A stretch of 37,771 nt of DNA from Cephaloticoccus sp. (GTDB lineage: Bacteria; Verrucomicrobiota; Verrucomicrobiia; Opitutales; Opitutaceae): assembly GCA_021734075.1 (NCBI GenBank), contig JAIPJW010000018.1, forward strand, positions 1 to 37,771. Reading direction: 5' to 3'. The notes beneath the pieces are model-generated. The model was not told the origin of the DNA, did not search any database, and saw only the letters and a list, made by a program, of their open reading frames with translations. The number at the start of each line of letters is the position of its first letter. Within the stretch, counting starts at the first letter, position 1. Below are positions 16,303 to 25,517 of the stretch, piece after piece. Both the position numbers and the translations under genes were made by a program.

Positions 16303-16324
16303 AAAATCGAATGATTCAGATCGT

Positions 16325-17389
16325 TTATTTTTTAAGGGAAATCACGCGGGCAAGATCGTCCCAGGCATAATACTGAAACGTGCGGTCGGTGGACATCGCG
16401 ACGAACAATCCGCCGTGAAATCCCGGCAGGGCCACATGGGTCACCTCGTTGCCATCGCTCTCCCGGGTGGACAGGCGCACCGCCGTGATCAGGGGATGCT
16501 CGTGCGGCCGACCGGGCAGGCCTTCGCGGGGAAAGACCCGGAAAGTGTCCGCCTGTTGGTTGGAAACCAAAATATAACCCGTGCCGGGTCCGGATTGATA
16601 GATCGAGATGCCCTCCAGATCACTCGCGAAGCCCTTGGTGCCGAAGAGTGCCAGCTCCGTGTTCGCATCGGCTGCATCCGGATCCGCGTGATACTTGTGC
16701 ACGCCTAATTGTTCGTCGCTGTAGTAGACATAACCCAATTCGCTGTCGACCGCGATGGCCTCGATCTCCTTGCGCCCGCTGTAATGGCCGAAGGCGCGCA
16801 CCTTGGTCATGCTCACCTTGCCCATGCCGTCATCAGCCAACCGATACTGCCAGAGATAGCCCTCGGCCGGACCCGACTTGCCCCCGACCACGGCAAAGAT
16901 CGCCTGATCGGAAGGCCGCGTGTAAAGGGCGATGCCCATCGGCGCCCGGGTCATATCGCCATCGAACACCGTCAGGTTGCCGTTGTCCATTGGCGCGAGA
17001 TCAGGCAGGCGAAAAATCCGCAGGCGCTGCGCTTCGCGCTCCGTCACCACTGCGATGTCGGTAGGGCGGCCGTCCAGCATCAAGCCGTAGGCGACGTCGA
17101 CATTGTTGGGCCGGCGCAGATCCGCAACCTTGCCAACCACTTTGCCGGTCAGATCAAAGGCGTAAAGGGCCCCCGCGGAATCCTTGTCGGTCCCGAGCAC
17201 GAGACTTTTCGCCGGATCGGCCCGATTGACCCAGATTGCCGGGTCATCCGTGTCGTGGTCGACCGGCGCTGTCACCACCCGGGGAATGAGCGCCTCGACC
17301 GGGGCATCCCGATCGGGTGCCACCCCCTTGGAACAGCCCGGAGCAATCAGGGCAAGGGGCAGAAGCAGACGGCAATATGCAGGCAGCAT
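16325..17389 (-). CDS. Beta-propeller phytase (3-phytase type), lipoprotein
   Basis: The 354-residue protein matches the beta-propeller (BPP, alkaline) phytases. Landmarks are DHDTDDPAIWVN, LGTDKDSAGALYAFDL, RRPNNVDVAYG, EIEAIAVDSELGYVYYSDEQ and ASDLEGISIYQ, which hold the acidic calcium-binding residues of the six-bladed propeller. A lipobox (LALIAPGC, Cys19) points to an outer-membrane or periplasmic lipoprotein. The enzyme removes phosphates from inositol hexakisphosphate with calcium. It starts 25 bp after the TonB-dependent receptor gene and is followed after 22 bp by the exported ParB-like gene, so the three are one operon. Pairing of such phytases with TonB-dependent receptors is known from alphaproteobacteria. 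The assignment is very likely. Confidence 0.92.
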   Translation of the reverse strand: MLPAYCRLLLPLALIAPGCSKGVAPDRDAPVEALIPRVVTAPVDHDTDDPAIWVNRADPAKSLVLGTDKDSAGALYAFDLTGKVVGKVADLRRPNNVDVAYGLMLDGRPTDIAVVTEREAQRLRIFRLPDLAPMDNGNLTVFDGDMTRAPMGIALYTRPSDQAIFAVVGGKSGPAEGYLWQYRLADDGMGKVSMTKVRAFGHYSGRKEIEAIAVDSELGYVYYSDEQLGVHKYHADPDAADANTELALFGTKGFASDLEGISIYQSGPGTGYILVSNQQADTFRVFPREGLPGRPHEHPLITAVRLSTRESDGNEVTHVALPGFHGGLFVAMSTDRTFQYYAWDDLARVISLKK

Positions 17390-17414
17390 GGATATTCAGG
17401 TTAACGGCAGGTCG

Positions 17415-20189
17415 TCACAGTTTCCAGCTTACGCCGAAGTTGGAGGTCCAGCCGTATTCCTCAAATTGCACCAGGCGGGGGCCCTGGTTCGCTGGTGACT
17501 TGAAGTAGACGCGGAAGGGTTCGTTGGTGATGTTCACGAATTCCACATAACCCTCGATGTTCTTGGAGAACCGGTAGCGCATCGTGAAATCGAGCTGCTG
17601 GAAATCGTCGACCCAGCGGTCCTCATAACGGTTGCCGCCAATGGGCTCGTCCTCACGCAGTCGCTCACTGCGAAAATTGAGCGCGAGCCGGGCAAAGAAG
17701 CCACCCGCTTCATAAGTGAAGCCCAGGTTGCCGATGCGATCCGACTGGCCGATGAAGGGCAGGTTCTCTCCCGGGCGCGTGGGATAGGATGCTTCTGAAT
17801 CGCTGAGGGTGAGATTGGCCAAAAGCCCCAACCCGTCGAAAGGCGCGGGCAGCATGCGCAACTGTTGCTGGTAGGAAAGCTCGAGTCCCTTGATCTTGCC
17901 GTCGCTGCCGTTGCGGAAAGTGGTCAGGTCGTAGGTCGGCAAGGGCACATAGCCGCCGGGAAGTCTGATCTGGTAGGAGAAATTATCGATTTCCTTCAGG
18001 AAAACCCCGGCCGAGACCAGACCGAGTGAGGGTAGGTAATACTCCACTGACGCATCCCAATTGCGTGCAGTCAGTGCCTCCAGGGCGGGATTACCCTGGG
18101 TGACCTCGGCATCGTCGTGATTGATGCCGGTGAACGCGGCGCTCTCGCCGAAGGACGGGCGGGCCAGCGAGTTGGACCAGGAAGCGCGCAGCACAAGATT
18201 TTCGCTGGCATTGTGGCGCAGATAGACGCCCGGCAGCCAGCTGGTGTAGTTGCGCGAGACCTTGTTTCGGCCGGTGACAACCTCATTGGCGATGTCGAGT
18301 TCGTTGCCGGTGGTGTCAAACTTGGTGCGCTCCACGCGGGTGCCGGCAATCAACGTGGTGGCACCAAGCTTCACCGTGCCCATGATGTAGGCCGCGAGCA
18401 CATCCTCGTTGGAGACCCAATCCTCTAGCTCGCTGTCCTCAAAGATGCGATCACCCGAAAAAGCGGAGAAATTGCCGAAGAAAGCCTCGCTGGCCCGGTC
18501 GCCATCCACCCGCGGCACCTTGGTGAAGGGATAATCCCCGTTGTCCGCCGCCAAGCTGGCAAAGGTGAAACTCGCCGGCGCCGAATCCAGTTCGTAAACC
18601 TCGACCTCCTTGTCCTTCTGCTTGGCCCGATACATCACCCCGAATTTGAGCGTGGTGGGGTTGGCGTGATTGAGATCGATCTTCGCATTGAAACCCGCAT
18701 CGAACTCATCCTCGTTGCCCGTGTCGTTGCTGTAGTCGATCCGCTGGTAATCGTAGGTGGTCGGATCGTTGATGTCGCCGCCGGCTAGTTGCTCCAATTG
18801 CAACGCATAAGGGCCGTGCATGGTGTAGCGGAAGGAACCGTCGCGGGTGTTGTGGCGGAAACGCACAGAAGATTCGCCAGGATTCTTCTCCTTGCCGCGC
18901 GACCAGGCCAGCTGGCCGTCCACATCCCATTCCCCGATGCGGGCTTCGCCCCCGGCGAGCAGGGCGAAAAGCTCCTGATCCTTTTCGCGCAGCCGCACGT
19001 CCCGGCGCCAGCGGCGTTGTTTATTGAAGGTCGCCGAGTTGGCGTCAGCCGCAATCAGTGTGCCCTCGGTGAAATCAAACACGGAGCGGTTCCGATATTC
19101 GTTGTCGGTGAATCGATTGTAGGTGGAACGCAGAAACAGATGCGTCTCCTCGGCCGGCTTGCTCTCGAGCGCCACGGTCGCCCCGTAGCGTTTGCGCTCG
19201 ATCTGGTAATCCCGAAAATTCATCGCCTCGAGCACGTAGTAATCCTGGTTGTCGGTCGGGGAATTTTCTAGGGCGTATCCGTCCTCCTCAAAATTGGCGG
19301 AACCAAACTTGCGCTTCTGCCAGGTCGGCGCGATCAGAATACCGAAAGTGCCGTCCTTGCTCAGGGTCGAGTAACTCGCGTTGAATTTCTGGCCCATTTC
19401 ACCTGTGATGTTCGAATAGATGCCCCGGACATTCAGGCTCGCTTCCGTGCCCTCGCTGTCGAACGGACTCTTGGTCTTGATGTTCACCTGACCGCCCAGC
19501 CCCTCCCCGTCCATGTCGGGCGTGGCGACCTTGGTGACCTCGACGCTGGCAAGCGCGTCGGAGGGAATGACATCGAGCGCGATGCCCCGGTCGCCTTCCT
19601 CCGGACTGGCCAACTTGGCGCCGTTGAGTGTCACGGAATTTAGGGCGTAGTTGACGCCGCGAACGATGATGTAGCGACCCTCGCCCTGATCGCGGTAGAG
19701 CGCCAGACCCGGCACCCGTTGCAAGGCCTCGGCCGCGTTTTCATCGGGGAAATTTCCAATTTCATCGGAAGCCACGATGTTGCGCAGCGTATCGGAAGCG
19801 CGCTGCTGATTGATGGCCCGGGCGGTGCCCACCAGGGCGCCTTCGATGACAAATTTTTCCATTTCCACCATATCACCACCAAAGGCGGCATTCGCCGTGG
19901 CAGTGCTTCCAACGGTGACCGTCACGGTCTTCGCCATGCCGGGATACCCGACGTAGTTGTAACCCAGGGTTTGTTCACCGGCCGGCACGTTGTAGAACAC
20001 ATAACTGCCATCGCGATCCGTATAGGATTCGAGTGCGGTATTGGCGATGGTCACGCGGGCGCCGGCCAGCGGCAGTTTCGTGCTGCCGTCGGACACGCGG
20101 CCCGCAACGGTGCCGGTGGTCTGGGCCTGCAAGGTTGGAAGTAACAGCAGACTGGTGATTAATAGAAGGATGTAATGCAGTCGTTTCAT
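17415..20189 (-). CDS. TonB-dependent receptor, likely for inositol phosphates
   Basis: With a start at 20189 (MKRLHYILLLITSLLLL, signal peptide ending near QAQ) the protein has 924 residues. Residues 26-100 form a carboxypeptidase-regulatory-like beta domain (GTVAGRVSDGSTKLPLAGARV). A plug domain follows (NFPDENAAEALQRVPGLAL and GRYIIVRGVNYALNSVTLNG). The 22-strand barrel begins near VTKVATPDMDGEGLGGQV, as in the Xanthomonas/Caulobacter type of TonB receptors. The last residues, NFGVSWKL, are a typical barrel end. It moves a ligand across the outer membrane using TonB energy. The ligand is inferred from the downstream phytase. The open frame extends to 20642, but that part lacks a signal peptide and is not used. 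Confidence 0.92.
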   Translation of the reverse strand: MKRLHYILLLITSLLLLPTLQAQTTGTVAGRVSDGSTKLPLAGARVTIANTALESYTDRDGSYVFYNVPAGEQTLGYNYVGYPGMAKTVTVTVGSTATANAAFGGDMVEMEKFVIEGALVGTARAINQQRASDTLRNIVASDEIGNFPDENAAEALQRVPGLALYRDQGEGRYIIVRGVNYALNSVTLNGAKLASPEEGDRGIALDVIPSDALASVEVTKVATPDMDGEGLGGQVNIKTKSPFDSEGTEASLNVRGIYSNITGEMGQKFNASYSTLSKDGTFGILIAPTWQKRKFGSANFEEDGYALENSPTDNQDYYVLEAMNFRDYQIERKRYGATVALESKPAEETHLFLRSTYNRFTDNEYRNRSVFDFTEGTLIAADANSATFNKQRRWRRDVRLREKDQELFALLAGGEARIGEWDVDGQLAWSRGKEKNPGESSVRFRHNTRDGSFRYTMHGPYALQLEQLAGGDINDPTTYDYQRIDYSNDTGNEDEFDAGFNAKIDLNHANPTTLKFGVMYRAKQKDKEVEVYELDSAPASFTFASLAADNGDYPFTKVPRVDGDRASEAFFGNFSAFSGDRIFEDSELEDWVSNEDVLAAYIMGTVKLGATTLIAGTRVERTKFDTTGNELDIANEVVTGRNKVSRNYTSWLPGVYLRHNASENLVLRASWSNSLARPSFGESAAFTGINHDDAEVTQGNPALEALTARNWDASVEYYLPSLGLVSAGVFLKEIDNFSYQIRLPGGYVPLPTYDLTTFRNGSDGKIKGLELSYQQQLRMLPAPFDGLGLLANLTLSDSEASYPTRPGENLPFIGQSDRIGNLGFTYEAGGFFARLALNFRSERLREDEPIGGNRYEDRWVDDFQQLDFTMRYRFSKNIEGYVEFVNITNEPFRVYFKSPANQGPRLVQFEEYGWTSNFGVSWKL

Positions 20190-20583
20190 GGTCGGTTTGG
20201 TATGTGGTTGGCGGCGCGCCTTCGCGCCGTAAAGCCGACCGTGCACGAGCTGGCAAAACTCCGTCAAGACGCTCAGCCCGGAGTCACAGGAGTTTAACCC
20301 GCTCGTAATCCATCCGTCACCAATCCGAATAAACCGCCAAACATGAGAGCGCTTTTCCCCGAAGCAGATTAATTTTACGATAACGTGGCACCGACCGTGG
20401 AGATGATGGTTTTTCCCAGCGAGGGGGGTGTCGTTCCTGCCTTCCCAGCTCGTCGCCGTGACGTAGAGCCTGAGCACAAATAATTGCCGCAAACTGGCGC
20501 GATCCGCCAAAAATCCCGTTGGCCAATTTTCCCGCTGCCTAGCTATAAAACAGCGCCGAGCCCACCATCCAACTTGAGCCTCC
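20190..20583. other. Divergent intergenic region with GC-rich leader hairpin
   Basis: This 394-bp gap separates the TonB receptor (minus) from the SGNH hydrolase (plus) and must hold both promoters. GGCGCG 20213-20218 and CGCGCC 20223-20228 form a tight hairpin about 24 bases before the receptor start. TATAAA at 20544-20549 is a plausible -10 box for the plus-strand gene; TTGGCC at 20519-20524 is a weak -35 with an overlong spacer. No clear Pho box was found, although phosphate control of the phytase operon would be expected. Confidence 0.4.
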
Positions 20584-21621
20584 ATGAGCACGCCTTCGGC
20601 GACGAGCAGCACCTTGACCACCGAGAGCCAGTGCGAAAGCATGGCAGACCATTCTCAATCCATGCGCCTGATCGGTGAATCCCTGGTTTTTATCGGAGCA
20701 GAGGCTTCGCTTCTGGCTTTAATCCCCGCCCCCAAGGCAGATCTGCGTTTACGCAGCACCTACGAATCGGGACCCACGACAATCGACTACACGGAGGGGC
20801 TCGATTATCGGTTCGATGCCGCGGCCGGAACCCTTACCCGACTCCCCGGTTCGCGTCTGCCTGACTTCCGCACCAATGTGCTCCACGGTCGCGAGGATTT
20901 CGATCACACGCAGTTTCCGGGTTATGGCAATCTGCCGTTCTTTGCCTACGCCGACTATACGGCCGAAACCGCAATCCACTGGCCGCAGCCGGTTGCTGAC
21001 GCGCAATCCCTGACGGCCACGCGACGCAAATTGGCCGCGGGACTGCCGTTCACCCTCGTGGCCTACGGCGACAGCATCACATTTGGGAGCGAGGCCAGTG
21101 CGCCCCACCTCGTTTTCTGGCAACGCTGGGCCGACGCCTTGCAGGCCAGGCATCCAACCGCACGCATCAAAACGGTGAATGCCGCCACCGGCGGGGACAC
21201 GACCACGCAGGGCCTGGAGCGACTCAACGAAAAAATCCTGCCGCAGCAGCCCGATCTCGTGCTGATCGGTTTCGGTATGAATGACCACAACCGCGACAGT
21301 GTGCCCCTGTTGCGGTTCAAGACCCAGCTGACGGAAATCGTGACCCGCATTCACGAACGGACGGGCGCGGAGACCCTGCTCTATTCCACCTTTCCCCCGA
21401 ATCCCAATTGGCGACATGGCTCACACCAGATGGCGGCCTACGCCCGCGCCACCGCGGAGGTTGCCGCGGCCACCGGCAGCGCGTTCGTCGATGTGTATGC
21501 CGCGTGGCAAATCTTCGCCGCCCGCAAGCGGCCCGAGGACTTGCTGGCCAACAATATCAACCACCCGAACGATTTCGGGCATTGGCTTTATTACGAAGCG
21601 CTGGAGGAGCTGAAACTGTGA
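20584..21621 (+). CDS. SGNH/GDSL family esterase
   Basis: The 345-residue protein has an N-terminal beta-sandwich (about 28-145) and a C-terminal SGNH hydrolase domain. Block I is AYGDSITFG with nucleophile S164. Block II is ATGGDTTTQG, block III is GFGMNDHN with N233, and block V is NHPNDFGH with D330 and H333. Two-domain proteins of this type are often carbohydrate esterases that remove acetyl or similar groups from glycans. No convincing signal peptide is seen, although the start is uncertain: methionines at residues 20 and 27 are also possible. It is divergent from the TonB receptor and converges on the dioxygenase-like gene with 20 bp between stops. Confidence 0.85.
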   Translation: MSTPSATSSTLTTESQCESMADHSQSMRLIGESLVFIGAEASLLALIPAPKADLRLRSTYESGPTTIDYTEGLDYRFDAAAGTLTRLPGSRLPDFRTNVLHGREDFDHTQFPGYGNLPFFAYADYTAETAIHWPQPVADAQSLTATRRKLAAGLPFTLVAYGDSITFGSEASAPHLVFWQRWADALQARHPTARIKTVNAATGGDTTTQGLERLNEKILPQQPDLVLIGFGMNDHNRDSVPLLRFKTQLTEIVTRIHERTGAETLLYSTFPPNPNWRHGSHQMAAYARATAEVAAATGSAFVDVYAAWQIFAARKRPEDLLANNINHPNDFGHWLYYEALEELKL

Positions 21622-21641
21622 GGTCGCGTTGAACTCCGGAA

Positions 21642-22427
21642 CTACAGCTTGCCCGCGGCGAGCATCTCCTTGGTGAGTTCTTCCTGATATTTTCTGACCG
21701 CGGCCTCGTCTTCCCGCGCGCGGGCGGAGTAATAGATGAAGCCCAACGCCTGCCGGCTGCGGGTCGTGGATCGGTTGGCGTCGGCGCGATGAATCGTGAG
21801 CGCATGGTGCACCAGCAGGTCGCCGGGCCGGGCGATCATGCAGACTTCGGCGGCCCGGTCCTCGTCGCCATAGTCCGTGATGCCCTGCGAGAAACCTAGG
21901 GTGCCCGTCTTGCCGTGCGGGCGCACTCCGCGACGGTGCGACCCGTTGATGTAGCGCACACAGCCGTTCTCTTCGTCCACGTCCTCGAGTGCGAGCCACA
22001 TGGTCATCCCCTCGATCGGGGTCAGCTTCGCATAATACCCGTCCTGATGCGGGGGCGTGGGTTGGCCGATACCGGGTGGCTTGTTGAAATACTGCATGTT
22101 GCGGCCGACCACCGGACGCCCGAGCAGAAACTCGGCGAGGGCAAAGAAGCGGCTCTTGAGATAGAGCTGCTCGAAGAAATCGTCGTGTTGATACAGACGG
22201 ATTAGCTGCTTGAGCGATGTCTTGTCCGCCTTGTCCTCGTAAAAGACGTCGGCGACCGGCATGGTCGGCACGACCTCGGCGATCACTCGCCGGAGACATC
22301 CATGAATCATCGCGACCTCGTCCGTGTTGATGAAACCGGGGATGCGTGCATAGCCCAGTTCATCAAACTGCTGTTTATAATCCGCCGGGAAGGCTGTGGG
22401 GTCAGGGGGTTTGATGCCAAATGCCAT
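21642..22427 (-). CDS. Phytanoyl-CoA dioxygenase (PhyH) family protein
   Basis: With a start at 22427 (MAFGIKPPDP) the protein has 261 residues. It carries the iron(II)/2-oxoglutarate dioxygenase triad: H127 and D129 in PPHQDGYY, and H213 in ALTIHRADANRS with a nearby arginine for 2-oxoglutarate. MWLALEDVDEENGCVRYINGSHRRG is typical of the family. It would hydroxylate or oxidatively demethylate a small molecule in the cytoplasm. The gene is divergent from an FAD oxidoreductase with 146 bp between starts, so shared control and a shared pathway are likely. The substrate cannot be read; phytanoyl-CoA itself is unlikely in this setting. Confidence 0.87.
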   Translation of the reverse strand: MAFGIKPPDPTAFPADYKQQFDELGYARIPGFINTDEVAMIHGCLRRVIAEVVPTMPVADVFYEDKADKTSLKQLIRLYQHDDFFEQLYLKSRFFALAEFLLGRPVVGRNMQYFNKPPGIGQPTPPHQDGYYAKLTPIEGMTMWLALEDVDEENGCVRYINGSHRRGVRPHGKTGTLGFSQGITDYGDEDRAAEVCMIARPGDLLVHHALTIHRADANRSTTRSRQALGFIYYSARAREDEAAVRKYQEELTKEMLAAGKL

Positions 22428-22573
22428 GGGATTAAAAGCTCTGATCGGAGATTCACTCACCGAGCAGCATCCCCAGACATACCCTAAGCCCGGCTGCACC
22501 GCAATCGATTGATTCGCGCAACGCTTGATGGTTGTGCCGTGGTGTGACTACGCCAAGCTACTTCCAATTCCCC
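22428..22573. promoter_or_regulatory. Divergent promoter region with perfect 10-bp palindrome
   Basis: The 146-bp region lies between the dioxygenase-like gene (minus) and the FAD oxidoreductase gene (plus). It contains the perfect palindrome CAATCGATTG at 22502-22511, near its middle, a fair position for an operator that serves both genes. No clear -35/-10 pairs were seen. Confidence 0.35.
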
Positions 22574-24031
22574 ATGGCAGTTACCCATTTCGATCTCCTC
22601 GTTGTTGGCGCCGGTTCCGGCGGATTCGGGGCGGCGTTGGCTGCGGCCCGGCTGGGGGTTAAAGTGTTGCTCGTCGAAAAAAGCGACTGGCTAGGAGGCA
22701 ATGCCACACGCTGCGGAGTCAACGTGTGGGAAACCGGGGTCGGCGGCACCGGCATCCCGTTCGATCTCTATCGGCGGCTGGCAAAAATTCCCCAGGCCAT
22801 TGGCATCTATTCAATCAACCGCCACATCTGTTGGGATGACCCGGCCAAGGGCCCCGTGTTTCCCGGCGGTGAAATGCTCATCGACCCGACCAAACGCTAT
22901 CTCGACTCGCTGACCCAATTTGGCGCACCCGAAATCTACGGCGAACGCATTTTCCGCCAAACCCACTGGCATGGGGTGCCTTTCGAGCCTGAGATTTATG
23001 CGGCCGAAATGGAAAAAATGCTGACCGAAACCAGTTGCTGCACTGTGTGGAGCAACACGGGATGCGTGAAGGTGGAAATCGATGAACGCCGCATTCGCCG
23101 TCTGACGCTTAGCAGCGGCCACGCCGTCACGGCCGATTTTTATGTCGATGCCACGGCCGATATCGTCGTCGCCCGAAAGGCGGGATGCGCCACCTCGCTC
23201 GGGCAGGAACCGCGATTGCGGCACGACGAACCCAGCGCGCCGCGCGAACCCAACGACCGGCTCAATGGCGCCACGTTGATCTATCGGGTCACGCGCACTG
23301 ATCAGCCCGGTATCGAACCCTTGCCCCCGGAAATCCCGGCCACTTGCTGGTGGGACGGGCAATTTCCGGCGGCCGCATGCACCCAATATCCCAACGGCGA
23401 TTTCAACATCAACTCACTGCCCACGATGCAAGGTCGGGAGATGATCGAATTGGGATATCTCAAGGCCTACGACGAATGCCGGCGCCGCATTCGGGCACAC
23501 TGGCATCATACGCAAACGGTGTTTCCCGAGTTCCAGGCCTACCGCATGGTTTGGGTGGCGCCCGGGCTCGGGGTGCGCGAAGGACCGCGTTTGTTGGGAC
23601 GATACGTGCTCACGGAACACGATCTTGACCGTGGGCTGACCGGCCAAACACACGACGACATCATCACGATTGCCGATCACTGCAAGGACACCCACGGCGC
23701 CGACACGGGGCACCGTGACAGCAATCTCAAACAGCCCTACGGGGTGCCCTTTCGCTGCCTGCTACCGCGCGAAATTGACAACCTCGCCATCGCCTGTCGC
23801 GGCGCGAGTTTCTCCTCCATTGCCGCCTCCAGCTGCCGGCTGTCGCGCACGATGATGCAACTCGGCCAAGCCGCCGGCACCGCGGCTGCGATTGCGAAGG
23901 AAAAACTGCTCTCCTCTTTCGCCGAGGTTCCGCCCCCGGACCTGCAAACCAGCCTCACGCAACAACACGTCGAACTCACCTGGCCGCGCTCGCCGGAATT
24001 GCTCGCCTGGCTGCAAAACGAGGACGCGTGA
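22574..24031 (+). CDS. FAD-dependent oxidoreductase (FAD_oxidored family)
   Basis: With a start at 22574 (MAVTHFDLLVVGAG) the protein has 485 residues. The Rossmann FAD site is VVGAGSGGFGAALAAARLG followed by VLLVEKSDWLGGNAT, as in succinate-dehydrogenase-like flavoproteins of the FAD_oxidored (PF12831) type. A second nucleotide-fold stretch is ADFYVDATADIVVARKAG. Near the C-terminus, FSSIAASSCRLSRTMMQLGQAAGTAAA is the typical flavin-binding end. The substrate is unknown. Related proteins are often found near glycosidases and sulfatases in Planctomycetes and Verrucomicrobia. It is divergent from a dioxygenase-like gene, and a two-step oxidation shared by the pair is a reasonable guess. Confidence 0.87.
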   Translation: MAVTHFDLLVVGAGSGGFGAALAAARLGVKVLLVEKSDWLGGNATRCGVNVWETGVGGTGIPFDLYRRLAKIPQAIGIYSINRHICWDDPAKGPVFPGGEMLIDPTKRYLDSLTQFGAPEIYGERIFRQTHWHGVPFEPEIYAAEMEKMLTETSCCTVWSNTGCVKVEIDERRIRRLTLSSGHAVTADFYVDATADIVVARKAGCATSLGQEPRLRHDEPSAPREPNDRLNGATLIYRVTRTDQPGIEPLPPEIPATCWWDGQFPAAACTQYPNGDFNINSLPTMQGREMIELGYLKAYDECRRRIRAHWHHTQTVFPEFQAYRMVWVAPGLGVREGPRLLGRYVLTEHDLDRGLTGQTHDDIITIADHCKDTHGADTGHRDSNLKQPYGVPFRCLLPREIDNLAIACRGASFSSIAASSCRLSRTMMQLGQAAGTAAAIAKEKLLSSFAEVPPPDLQTSLTQQHVELTWPRSPELLAWLQNEDA

Positions 24032-24046
24032 GCTGGGTTCGCAACC

Positions 24047-24125
24047 ACTAATGGACACTGATTCACACGAATTAGAACCGAGTTCTGGGCCTTATGATCT
24101 TGGCGTCCTTGGCGGTGATTTCTTG
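24047..24125. repeat. Possible dispersed repeat remnant
   Basis: The 172-bp gap 24032-24203 contains TAATGGACACTGATTCACA at about 24049 followed by CTTGGCGTCCTTGGCGGTGA at about 24100. Phrases of this kind recur between genes in related genomes, so this is read as a repeat remnant. No second copy is present in this window, so the call rests on recall, not on comparison. Confidence 0.3.
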
Positions 24126-24203
24126 CCTGAATATCCCGAACGGCACTGCCCCAATTCTGATGCGGACTTGGCAAGCCCGGTCATCGTTGGCACATAACTC
24201 GTC

Positions 24204-25517
24204 ATGCAAGACTATGTGGGCTGGTTGATCGGCGGGGTGATTGCCTGTGGCCTCTGCCTGTGGGGCAACCTGAGGGAACTGCGCCGACGGCGTCTGCTTA
24301 CGGATACGCCCACCTCCAAGGCACTCGGGGTCTTCATCGGTATGTCCGAACTCAAGGGCACGGCCGAGGCCGAACAACCCTTGACCAGCTTTCTGGCCGA
24401 ATTGCCCAATGTGATCTACAACTGGTGCGTCGAGGAATCGTGGTCCCGGATCGTCACCGAGACCTACACCGACAAGGATGGCAAATCCCGCACGCGCACG
24501 CGGCGGGAAAACGGCTGGACCACGGTCGCCCAAGGCGGCGACAGTATTCCGTTTTACCTGCAGGACGACACCGGGGTGGTGCTCGTCCGGCCCGAGGGAG
24601 CCAAGCTGGAGTTGACGGGATTTTTCGCCCAGACCGTGGGTCGCGGTGATCCGCTATATTACGCCAAGGCCCCGCGGACAGCGGTGCCCCACTCGGACGG
24701 CCGACGGCGGTTCATCGAACAGGGCATCCCGTTGCACGCCCCACTTTACGTGATCGGTCCGGCACGGGAGCGCACTGATGTGGTCGCCCCCGAAATCGCC
24801 GCGAACCGGGAGGCGGAGATCTTTCTCATCTCCACCCGCGGCGAAGACAAGGTGCAGGCAACCATGGGACGTTGGGCGTGGTTTTGGGGTCTGCTGGGTT
24901 TGCTGATCGTCTGCCTCCCGCTGCTGATGATGGTGGCGGGACGACAGTATTTGATCCCGGTGAAATTGTTGGCCTGGGTGGGATTGCCACCGCTCACTTA
25001 TGCCCTGCTCTGGGGCCTCGGTTGGGTCTGGATGGTGTTCAACCAAGTCGTCGGACTGCGGCAACGGGTGCGGCAGGGTTGGTCATTGATCGAGGTGCAA
25101 TTGCAGCGCCGCCACGATCTCATACCGCGGCTGGCCGCCGGGCTGAGCGGACTCAGCGCCCACGAAAAAGAGGTGCAAACCGCGGTCACTCAACTGCGCC
25201 TCCAATACGAGGCCACGGCCCCCGGGGCCGCCGGGCCGGATTTCGCCGGTCTCGCCGGCACGTTGCGCGTGGTGGCGGAACGTTATCCCGCCATCACCGC
25301 CCAGGCGGGATTTGCGAACCTGCAGAAAGAGTTGGTGGAGACCGAGCAACGCATCGCCCTCGCCCGGTCCTACTACAACGATATCGCCACCTACTTTGCC
25401 AACCGCCTTGAAATCATCCCCGACCGATGGGTGGCTGCCCTGGTCCAGATGAAGCCCGAGCCACTTTTTCGCGCCGACGACTTCGAACGCGCTCCGGTGA
25501 CGGTGAAATTCGCCTGA
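24204..25517 (+). CDS. GIDE-LemA fusion membrane protein
   Basis: The 437-residue protein begins with a membrane helix (VGWLIGGVIACGLCLW, about 5-20). Residues about 40-215 form a domain like that of E3 ligase GIDE/MUL1 (FIGMSELKGTAEAEQPLTSF at the start). Two more membrane helices follow (about 226-247 and 257-280). The C-terminal 150 residues are LemA-like: FNQVVGLRQRVRQGWSLIEV, LQRRHDLIPRLAAGL and RSYYNDIATYFANRLEIIP. LemA proteins are helical-bundle membrane proteins of unclear role; bacterial GIDE domains lack the RING finger and have no proven ligase activity. The protein stands alone, with non-coding gaps on both sides. Confidence 0.8.
   Translation: MQDYVGWLIGGVIACGLCLWGNLRELRRRRLLTDTPTSKALGVFIGMSELKGTAEAEQPLTSFLAELPNVIYNWCVEESWSRIVTETYTDKDGKSRTRTRRENGWTTVAQGGDSIPFYLQDDTGVVLVRPEGAKLELTGFFAQTVGRGDPLYYAKAPRTAVPHSDGRRRFIEQGIPLHAPLYVIGPARERTDVVAPEIAANREAEIFLISTRGEDKVQATMGRWAWFWGLLGLLIVCLPLLMMVAGRQYLIPVKLLAWVGLPPLTYALLWGLGWVWMVFNQVVGLRQRVRQGWSLIEVQLQRRHDLIPRLAAGLSGLSAHEKEVQTAVTQLRLQYEATAPGAAGPDFAGLAGTLRVVAERYPAITAQAGFANLQKELVETEQRIALARSYYNDIATYFANRLEIIPDRWVAALVQMKPEPLFRADDFERAPVTVKFA

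Noticed and set aside
20190-20642. N-terminal extension of the TonB receptor
   Set aside because: It would place the signal peptide 151 residues into the protein; MKRLHYILLL at 20189 is the natural start.
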